Source: Bacteroidales bacterium | GTDB lineage: Bacteria > Bacteroidota > Bacteroidia > Bacteroidales > UBA4181 | Assembly (NCBI GenBank): GCA_031260845.1 | Contig: JAISKR010000217.1 | Span: forward strand, 1 to 5,596 | Direction of reading: 5' to 3' | DNA: 5,596 nucleotides | Part shown: positions 1-5,596 of the stretch, in pieces | How the letters are laid out: the number at the start of each line of letters is the position of its first letter | Numbering within the stretch: position 1 is the first letter of the stretch | Notes under the pieces: generated by a model | Told to the model about the DNA's origin: nothing | The model's database searches: none | The model's input: only the letters and a program-made list of their open reading frames with translations | Position numbers and translations under genes: made by a program

Positions 1-1512
1 ACCAACGCCAACACTTGCAGCCTGCACAGCACCGAAAACGAATTTGCATCCATTGTACTCGATTTCGGAAAGGAAATACAGGGCGGCATCCAGTTTGTCA
101 CCGCTTCCGGCGGAAAAATCCGTGTCCGTTTCGGCGAATCGGTGAGTGAAGCGATGAGTACCGTGGGGCAAAACGGCGCTACCAACGACCACGCCATACG
201 CGATTTCACGATGACACTGCCGTGGTTGGGCGTTGCCGAAATAGGCAACAGCGGTTTCCGCTTTGTACGAATAGATTTGCTTGAACCCAACACGGAAATA
301 CGCCTGAAAGAAGTGAATGCCGTGTTCACCTATCGCGACATTCCCTATTTAGGCTCATTCCGTTGCAACGACGAGCGTCTGAACCGCATCTGGATGACAG
401 GCGCCTACACGGTGCATCTCAATATGCAGGAATACATTTGGGATGGCATCAAGCGCGACCGCTTGGTATGGCTGGGCGACCTGCATCCCGAAGTGATGAC
501 GGTGAGCACCGTATTCGGCTACAACGACGTCATTCCCAAAAGTCTCGATTTGGCGCGTGATATAACCCCATTGCCCGGATGGATGAACGGTATGTTTTCC
601 TATTCGCTGTGGTGGATAATCATTCACCGCGACTGGTACCTTTATCAGGGCAATCTTGATTATCTGAAACAGCAGCAGCAATACCTGAGCGATTTGCTTC
701 GCGTCTTATTCACCGAAGTGGACGCCACAGGAAAGCGGGTTCACGACGGCGGTTTCCTCGATTGGCCCGCAAGTCCTAACAAACAGGGCATCAATGCGGG
801 GATGCAGGCATTAATGGTGATGGCATTTCAGGCGGGTGCCGAGTTGAGCACCGTATTGGGCGACAAAGCGCTGGCAAAGCAATGTGCTGAAACGGCTGCC
901 CTGATGCAAAAACAGGCGCCCTTCCACAACCAACTCAAACAGGCAGCCGCCTTGTTGGCGCTTGCCGATATGATGCCTGCCGATAAGGCAAACAAAGAAG
1001 TGATTGCAGTAGATGGCGCCAAGAATTTTTCTACCTTCTACGGTTATTATATGTTGCAGGCGCAGGCAAAAGCAGGTGATTATCAAACGGCTATGGATAT
1101 TATCAGTCGCTATTGGGGCGGAATGTTGGACTTGGGCGCCACTACATTCTGGGAAGATTTCAATTTGGACTGGACTGAAAACGCCGCCGGCATTGACGAA
1201 TTAGTTCCCGAAGGAAAAAAGGACATACACGGCGATTTCGGCGATTATTGCTATCAAAAACTCAGGCATAGCCTCTGCCACGGATGGGCGTCGGGACCGA
1301 CCTCGTGGTTATCACAACACGTGTTGGGCGTGCAGGTGGTGGAAGCCGGCTGTAAGGCTATTCGCGTTGAGCCGCATTTGGGTAATCTGCAATGGGTTGA
1401 AGGCAGTTTCCCTACGCCTTACGGGGTAGTACAAATCAGCCATAAGAAAGATGCCGCCGGTAAGGTGGCGTCGCAGGTAAAAGCGCCAAAAGGCGTGAAA
1501 ATAGTGAAGTAA
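1..1512 (+). CDS. Alpha-L-rhamnosidase-like glycosidase (GH78 type), 5'-truncated
   Basis: This is the C-terminal 503 residues of a glycosidase. The frame is open from base 1, and the residues before the ATG at 142 (DFGKEIQGG, RVRFGES) read like the beta-sandwich region that precedes the catalytic domain in GH78 proteins, so the true start is off the window. The family removes terminal L-rhamnose by an inverting mechanism on an (alpha/alpha)6 barrel. The barrel entry motif DGIKRDRLVWLGD lies at visible residues 148-160. Asp148, Asp153 and Asp160 align with the three acidic residues of the classical DCPQRERLGWTGD motif, with Asp in place of the Glu. TTFWE at residues 381-385 supplies the likely second catalytic acid, Glu385. 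SLCHGWASGP (His427) and a beta-rich end after about residue 440 match the C-terminal rhamnosidase domain. Any signal peptide would be upstream. The reductase gene follows after 25 bases, suggesting one transcript. The family call is firm; rhamnose as the substrate is less so, because GH78-like proteins vary. Confidence 0.88.
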   Translation, partial: TNANTCSLHSTENEFASIVLDFGKEIQGGIQFVTASGGKIRVRFGESVSEAMSTVGQNGATNDHAIRDFTMTLPWLGVAEIGNSGFRFVRIDLLEPNTEIRLKEVNAVFTYRDIPYLGSFRCNDERLNRIWMTGAYTVHLNMQEYIWDGIKRDRLVWLGDLHPEVMTVSTVFGYNDVIPKSLDLARDITPLPGWMNGMFSYSLWWIIIHRDWYLYQGNLDYLKQQQQYLSDLLRVLFTEVDATGKRVHDGGFLDWPASPNKQGINAGMQALMVMAFQAGAELSTVLGDKALAKQCAETAALMQKQAPFHNQLKQAAALLALADMMPADKANKEVIAVDGAKNFSTFYGYYMLQAQAKAGDYQTAMDIISRYWGGMLDLGATTFWEDFNLDWTENAAGIDELVPEGKKDIHGDFGDYCYQKLRHSLCHGWASGPTSWLSQHVLGVQVVEAGCKAIRVEPHLGNLQWVEGSFPTPYGVVQISHKKDAAGKVASQVKAPKGVKIVK

Positions 1513-1537
1513 TTAATGTAAACCTATTCTAACAGTC

Positions 1538-2419
1538 ATGAAATATTCAAGAAGAACATTTATCAGTACCACTGCTGCCGGCATAGGCGCAGCATTGTTG
1601 AACAGTCCGTTTGCCGAAGCCGGTGAGTTGGCGCGGAAACACAGCCCCTACGAGAAAGTCACTTTGGGGAAAACAGGCATTACCACCACGCGGCTGTGCC
1701 TGGGAACAGGCATCAGAGGCGGCGACAGGCAGTCCAATCTCACGCGATTGGGCTTCGACAATGGTGTGCAATTGGTGCGGTCTATTTACGACAGTGGCGT
1801 GCGAATGGTGGATATGGCTGATTCCTACGGCACGCACGGCATTGTCGGCGAAGCGCTTAAAATCCATCCGCGCAAGGATTATGTGCTGTTCACCAAACTA
1901 TGGTGCAACGAGGAAAGCAAAGATATTGACGCCATTCTGCAACGCTTTTTGAAGGAACTGCAAACGGACTATATCGACGGTGTGATGATGCACTGCCTCA
2001 CTTCGCGGAAGTGGAACACGGAATTGAATGTCTATATGGAAGGTTTGGAACGCGCCAAACAAAAAGGACTGATTCACTCGCACGGATTGAGTTGTCATTC
2101 GTTGGCGGCTGTCGAAACTGCCGTTGGCGAGGCGTGGGTGGACTGCATTCATGTGCGTATCAATCCGTTTGCCGTCAATATGGACGACCAGCCTGAGAAA
2201 GTGGCGCCCGTTGTCAAACAGTTGCACGACGCAGGAAAGGGCGTTATCGGGATGAAAGTGTATGGCGAAGGACAATTTGCAGGCGATTCTGCCAAAAAAG
2301 ACCAAAGCCTGAACTACATTTTGAACTTGGGCGCCGTAGATGTGCTGGACATTGGCATGGACAAAATCAGCGACCTGAGAGATACCGAAAAGCGGATTCG
2401 CAGGATAAGCAAGAAATAA
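1538..2419 (+). CDS. Tat-exported aldo/keto reductase
   Basis: This is a 293-residue NAD(P)H-dependent aldo/keto reductase with an export signal. The N-terminus has a twin-arginine motif, SRRTFI at residues 4-9, a hydrophobic run to about residue 22, and an AEA/G signal-peptidase-I-like site near residue 28, so the mature enzyme should be periplasmic. The barrel starts near residue 40 (VTLGKTGI). The AKR tetrad is complete by alignment with D50, Y55, K84 and H117 of the family: Asp92 and Tyr97 in VDMADSYG, Lys120 in LFTKLW, and His152 in VMMHCLTS. GLSCHSL (183-189) corresponds to the usual GLSNH segment, and the end (LDIGMDKISDL, 270-280) to the cofactor-binding C-terminal part. The mature part, about 265 residues, is rather short for the family. 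The start at 1538 is supported by the signal peptide; an upstream ATG at 1516 is followed at once by a stop. No Shine-Dalgarno sequence is visible. It probably shares a transcript with the upstream glycosidase, which suggests a sugar or sugar-derived carbonyl substrate. The substrate cannot be read from the sequence. Confidence 0.9.
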   Translation: MKYSRRTFISTTAAGIGAALLNSPFAEAGELARKHSPYEKVTLGKTGITTTRLCLGTGIRGGDRQSNLTRLGFDNGVQLVRSIYDSGVRMVDMADSYGTHGIVGEALKIHPRKDYVLFTKLWCNEESKDIDAILQRFLKELQTDYIDGVMMHCLTSRKWNTELNVYMEGLERAKQKGLIHSHGLSCHSLAAVETAVGEAWVDCIHVRINPFAVNMDDQPEKVAPVVKQLHDAGKGVIGMKVYGEGQFAGDSAKKDQSLNYILNLGAVDVLDIGMDKISDLRDTEKRIRRISKK

Positions 2420-3880
2420 TCAGGCGTACCATTCGCGTTTCCGGTTGCTCAGTTTGCCCAATGTGTCCAAACAGATATTGATATCGTTCACCACTTGGAA
2501 ATCGAACATACCTACGCAGATAAAATCGGCGCCGTTTTCAAATGCCCACAGGAAACCATCTTCCGGTGAAATAGCGCCGGCGGCAAGCACTTTGAAACCC
2601 ATGACGGGTATTTTTGCCTGATTGACAAATTCGGCGGTGCGTTCTGGATTCCGACAAAATATATTGTCACGAAAAGTGTTGTCGTGGTTCTGCACCGACC
2701 AGTAATTGTGATGGTGCATGGTTTTCATGTAATAATCGGGAATGATGCCGCTTTGCTCGCAGGCAATCAACGAATTGACGTCGTGGGCGCCCAATCCTGC
2801 AATGCAATTTTCGCTGCGTATGCGTTCCATCAGCCTTGCAACCACTTCGATGCGCTCTTCCTTGACTAATCTGTCTGTCCATTCGCCGTTGAGTTGTATG
2901 ATGCTTATCCCGTTGTCAATGGCGGTGGCAACATTATCGAAAATATCAGGGCTGTTGTCGCTGATGCCTATTTGAGTGATTACATTGATTTTGCTGCCGG
3001 TCAGTTTTTTGTATTTCGACATTTCGCCAATGGTAGGGAATCCGATATTGATGGTATTGACGCCCGCCTGTTCGCAAAGCATCAGCGTTTCAAAAATTTT
3101 CTTTTCCGTATTGTAGGCTTTGAAGAGTTGGTCGGTATAGCGCAAATCCCTGCCGTGCGACCATCCGCCAATCAGGTTACCGCCCAATACCAAGCGACTG
3201 ATGGCACGGTCTTTGATTTTCCCTTTGGGCAATTCGCCTTTCAAATCTTTTAAAGCGGTTTGTTTGAGTTGTATGGTGGCGCTCGACATGGCGTCGATGC
3301 TGTAAAGTTGGTTGCTTCGGTAAGCGCCCCAGCCAAACACGCCCAAAACAGGAAGCCCGATGATATTTTTCAGCGCTTCGCGGCGGGAAGTCGGCTCTGC
3401 AAGCGGATTTGTTTCCTTTTCGGCAACGGTCTGTTTCTTTTTTGCATAATATCGAATCAGGTTTTCCAACCCGTATCCTTTTTGTTTGTAAAAGAACAGG
3501 AAGAGAAGAATGATTGTTTCAATCAGTAATGAATTGACGATATAGGTGGTTCCGTCGCCACCCAACAGGGCGATGCCGAAGGGCGGATAGGCGAAATAAT
3601 ACAACAGCAGCAATAATGCGCCGACGATGGACGCCCATTTATCCAACAACCCGATAATCAGAGCCAGCCCTATCAAAATCAATCCGTAAATATTCAGAAA
3701 ATCAACGATTTCCAATCGAAGCGGTGACGCCGCCAACCATTGATAAAAGCCGGAAAGAAAACCGTGGGTGTTGCTCAAATAGTTGGCAGAACTCCAATTG
3801 TCGGCAACGATTTTGATGACTCCTTCATACAGAAAATGCCATCCGATTGCCATCCGCAAAATTGTAAGAATCCATTTCAT
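2420..3880 (-). CDS. DoxX-like membrane domain fused to a Tat-like segment and a tetrad-less aldo/keto-reductase-like barrel
   Basis: The protein has 486 residues in three parts. Residues 1-135 resemble the Bacteroidota DoxX family, with LRMAIGWHFLYEGVIK near the start, IVDFLNIYGLILIG in the second helix, and four hydrophobic segments at about 3-24, 58-79, 83-103 and 113-132. A basic linker follows (about 133-164). Next is SRREALK (165-171), close to the Tat consensus SRRxFLK, and a fifth hydrophobic stretch (about 173-187). Residues from about 225 on form an AKR-like barrel: LVLGGNLIGGW, EQAGVNTINIG, GLGAHD, VMGFKV and a GADFICVGM ending that parallels the neighbouring reductase. The tetrad positions are changed to Asn278, Thr283, Gln303 and Asn331, so ordinary AKR catalysis is doubtful. 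A HHHNYW cluster at 389-394 is notable. The predicted topology puts the N-terminus inside and the barrel in the periplasm. The stop directly abuts the stop of the convergent reductase. The start at 3880 has an A-rich leader. The gene lies 66 bases downstream of the penicillin-binding protein gene. The architecture is clear; the function is unknown. Confidence 0.82.
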   Translation of the reverse strand: MKWILTILRMAIGWHFLYEGVIKIVADNWSSANYLSNTHGFLSGFYQWLAASPLRLEIVDFLNIYGLILIGLALIIGLLDKWASIVGALLLLLYYFAYPPFGIALLGGDGTTYIVNSLLIETIILLFLFFYKQKGYGLENLIRYYAKKKQTVAEKETNPLAEPTSRREALKNIIGLPVLGVFGWGAYRSNQLYSIDAMSSATIQLKQTALKDLKGELPKGKIKDRAISRLVLGGNLIGGWSHGRDLRYTDQLFKAYNTEKKIFETLMLCEQAGVNTINIGFPTIGEMSKYKKLTGSKINVITQIGISDNSPDIFDNVATAIDNGISIIQLNGEWTDRLVKEERIEVVARLMERIRSENCIAGLGAHDVNSLIACEQSGIIPDYYMKTMHHHNYWSVQNHDNTFRDNIFCRNPERTAEFVNQAKIPVMGFKVLAAGAISPEDGFLWAFENGADFICVGMFDFQVVNDINICLDTLGKLSNRKREWYA

Positions 3881-3892
3881 TTTTTTCTATTT

Positions 3893-3925
3893 CAAATTTG
3901 TATATGTGTATTTCATCATTGTCAA
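3893..3925 (-). promoter_or_regulatory. Possible Bacteroidota-type promoter for the DoxX fusion gene
   Basis: On the - strand, a TTGACAA (plus positions 3919-3925) is followed with 25-base start-to-start spacing by CAAATTTG (3893-3900). The Bacteroidota consensus is a TTG near -33 and TAnnTTTG near -7; the downstream element here has CA instead of TA. Transcription would begin about ten bases before the ATG at 3880, giving a very short, A-rich leader. The upstream element is the last unit of the heptamer repeat, so the match may be chance. The evidence is only the motif and its spacing. Confidence 0.25.
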
Positions 3926-3946
3926 CTGTCAATTGTCAACTGTCAA
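3919..3946. repeat. Four-copy heptamer tandem repeat (YTGTCAA)
   Basis: Four exact-length 7-base units lie head to tail: TTGTCAA, CTGTCAA, TTGTCAA, CTGTCAA. The alternation of the first base makes it also a 14-base unit present twice, and the 14-base periodicity runs from 3918 to 3948. Read on the - strand each unit is TTGACAR, a match to a bacterial -35 hexamer. The array sits between two leftward genes and touches the TAA stop (3947-3949) of the penicillin-binding protein gene. It forms no convincing hairpin and does not look like a terminator. It resembles the short tandem heptamer repeats scattered between genes in some bacterial genomes, but whether it recurs elsewhere in this genome cannot be told from the window. 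Confidence 0.85.
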
Positions 3947-5596
3947 TTAATCGGAATAGTCTCCGTCAGCCTCAGCCTCTACGGTGCAATCCATCTCCAC
4001 ATTGAAGCCTGCGGGGCGCTCGAATGCACCCTGCGTCAGTCCGATGCGCGGGTCGGCATACACTTTTTGCATGAACAAGCCGAAAATGGGCAGCGCCATT
4101 GCCGAGCCTTGTCCGTAGCGCATATTGTCGAAGTGGATGGAACGGTCTTCGCCTCCCACCCACACTCCGGCAACTAAATCGGGGGTGATGCCGATAAACC
4201 ACCCGTCGGAATGGTTTTGCGTGGTGCCTGTCTTGCCGCCAATGTCGTTTTTCAGGTTGTAGGTATAGCGAAGCCTTGATGCTGTTCCGCCTTTCACTAC
4301 GCCTTCGAGCATATTGACCATCAGGTAAGCCGTTTTGGCGCTGATTGCCTCTTGCTTGTCGGACTGGAAGCGTTGCAACACGTTCTTGTTCTTGTCTTCG
4401 ATGCGGGTAACAAAGATAGGGGCGGAATACACGCCCTTATTCGGGAACACGCCAAAGGCAGCCACCATTTCGGCAAGACTGATTTCGGGTGTGCCAAGCA
4501 CAATGGAAGGTACAGCGTCTATCCGGCTGCGAATGCCCATTTTATGCGCCATTTCCACCACTGCCGCAGGCGACACCTGTTTGAGCAACCACGCTGTAAT
4601 GTTATTCTCCGACATGGCTAACCCCCATTTCAAGGTCACTTGTTTGAAAAGATTTTCTTTTTTTCCTGAACTTCTGGGTTTCCAGATGCTGTCGCCGACG
4701 ATAAACGAGGTTTCCACGTTCAGCACCTTGTAACATGGCGTCAGATTCAGGTGGTCTTCTTCAAAAGCGGTGGTATAAAGGAACGGTTTAAAGGTGGAAC
4801 CTACCTGCCTTTTCTGCACTTTTACCCCGTCCCATTTGAAATGGCGGTAGTCAATTCCGCCTACATACACCTTCACTTCGCCGGTGTGCGGGTTCATCGC
4901 CATCATGCTCGACCGCAGAAAACTTTTGTGCCAGCGAATGGAATCCCACGGACTCATCACCGTGTCTATTTCGCCTTTCCACGAGAAAATCGTCATTTCG
5001 CAGGGCTTTTTAAATATTTTCAGTATCTCGGCTTTGGACACTCCCCGTTCGCGCAATAAGCGGTATCGTTCCGTTTGCGCCATTGAGGTTTGCATGATTT
5101 TTTCAATGTCCGAATCTTTCAAATCCTTGTCTTTGGCAAAAGGGGCGCGTGGCTGACCTTTTTTCTCTTTGTCGAAATCCTTTTGCACCGATTCTTTCAT
5201 GTGTTTTTGCATGGCGGCTTCGGCATATCGCTGCATCCGCGAGTCGATGGTGGTATAAATTTTCAGCCCGTCGGTGTAGAGATTGTATGGCGTCTGGTCG
5301 GGATGCAGGTTCTTGTTGCACCAGCCGAACAAGGGATTTTGCGCCCACTGGATGGAATCTTCCACGTAGGAATTCCATTGAGAGTAGCGTTCCGGTTCGG
5401 GTTTTTTCTTGTTCATGATGAGCCGAAGGTATTCCCTGAAATAGGTTGCACTGCCCGAATGGTGGTCGAGCCGCTCAAAGTTCAGTTGCAGAGGCGTTGC
5501 TTTTAGCGAATCTGCCGTTGCCTCGCTTATGTAATCGTTGTCAGCCATCTTATCCAACACGCTGTTGCGGCGAGTAGTCACTCTTTCGGGATATTT
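3947..5596 (-). CDS. Class A penicillin-binding protein (PBP1A-like), 5'-truncated
   Basis: These are the C-terminal 549 residues of a bifunctional peptidoglycan synthase of the ponA/mrcA type, which polymerises glycan strands and cross-links their peptides at the outer face of the inner membrane. The visible start, YPERVTTRRNSVLDKM, is the end of the GT51 glycosyltransferase domain; its catalytic part and the membrane anchor are off the window. The frame is open to the right edge, so the GTG at 5581 is not the start. A lysine-rich, charged insert lies at about residues 130-175. The transpeptidase domain has all three active-site motifs: STFK with nucleophile Ser267 (codon 4796-4798) and Lys270, SEN at 329-331, and KTGTT at 455-459 followed by SDGWFIG. 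The protein ends after ALPIFGLFMQKVYADP in a short acidic tail. All motifs are intact, so it should be active. It points the same way as the DoxX fusion gene but is separated from it by a repeat-bearing gap and probably has its own job. Confidence 0.95.
   Translation of the reverse strand, partial: KYPERVTTRRNSVLDKMADNDYISEATADSLKATPLQLNFERLDHHSGSATYFREYLRLIMNKKKPEPERYSQWNSYVEDSIQWAQNPLFGWCNKNLHPDQTPYNLYTDGLKIYTTIDSRMQRYAEAAMQKHMKESVQKDFDKEKKGQPRAPFAKDKDLKDSDIEKIMQTSMAQTERYRLLRERGVSKAEILKIFKKPCEMTIFSWKGEIDTVMSPWDSIRWHKSFLRSSMMAMNPHTGEVKVYVGGIDYRHFKWDGVKVQKRQVGSTFKPFLYTTAFEEDHLNLTPCYKVLNVETSFIVGDSIWKPRSSGKKENLFKQVTLKWGLAMSENNITAWLLKQVSPAAVVEMAHKMGIRSRIDAVPSIVLGTPEISLAEMVAAFGVFPNKGVYSAPIFVTRIEDKNKNVLQRFQSDKQEAISAKTAYLMVNMLEGVVKGGTASRLRYTYNLKNDIGGKTGTTQNHSDGWFIGITPDLVAGVWVGGEDRSIHFDNMRYGQGSAMALPIFGLFMQKVYADPRIGLTQGAFERPAGFNVEMDCTVEAEADGDYSD

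Noticed and set aside
142..144. ATG at 142 as the start of the glycosidase gene
   Set aside because: The same frame is open to base 1 and encodes family-like sequence before the ATG, so the gene is cut by the window edge.
667..681. CAG repeat in the glycosidase gene
   Set aside because: It encodes only four glutamines within a helix of the barrel and is too short to be meaningful.
2400..2445. Bidirectional terminator between the convergent genes
   Set aside because: The stops abut and I see no inverted repeat around the junction.
3918..3948. CRISPR array or terminator at the heptamer repeat
   Set aside because: Units are only 7 bases with no spacers, and the repeat cannot fold into a stable stem followed by a T-run.
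3740..4177. Rightward 145-codon reading frame spanning the intergenic gap
   Set aside because: It lies antisense to two well-supported genes, crosses the repeat array, and its translation shows no recognisable domain.
5090..5506. Rightward 138-codon reading frame antisense to the penicillin-binding protein gene
   Set aside because: The opposite strand encodes a motif-complete known protein, and the antisense translation looks like a compositional shadow.
5579..5581. GTG at 5581 as the start of the penicillin-binding protein gene
   Set aside because: The frame stays open to the right edge and the extra residues KYPER complete a typical end of the GT51 domain.

Overview
The window most likely comes from a member of the Bacteroidota, probably order Bacteroidales. 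Base composition is near 50% GC. Start codons are preceded by A-rich leaders without a clear Shine-Dalgarno sequence. The DoxX-type N-terminus, the GH78 variant and the class A penicillin-binding protein all read like Bacteroidota versions of their families. This placement comes from pattern recognition, not from a search.

Layout: two genes run rightward and two leftward, and they meet at 2419/2420. On the + strand, positions 1-1512 hold the C-terminal part of an alpha-L-rhamnosidase-like glycosidase (GH78 type) whose start lies off the window. It is followed after 25 bases by a complete Tat-signal aldo/keto reductase (1538-2419). On the - strand, reading from the right edge, there is a class A penicillin-binding protein cut at its N-terminus (3947-5596). 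Then come a 66-base gap with a four-copy heptamer repeat and a weak possible promoter, and then a 486-residue membrane protein (2420-3880). That protein joins a DoxX-like four-helix domain to a Tat-like motif, a fifth hydrophobic segment and an aldo/keto-reductase-like barrel. There is no gene-free stretch longer than 66 bases.

How the genes may work together: the glycosidase and the Tat-exported reductase look like an operon that releases a sugar and changes its redox state outside the cytoplasm. The convergent DoxX fusion carries a barrel that aligns along its length with the neighbouring reductase but has lost all four residues of the catalytic tetrad. It looks like a membrane-tethered, diverged relative facing the periplasm. 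The penicillin-binding protein is a cell-wall housekeeping gene and probably unrelated. The most unusual item is the DoxX / Tat-like / tetrad-less barrel fusion and its back-to-back pairing with an intact relative.
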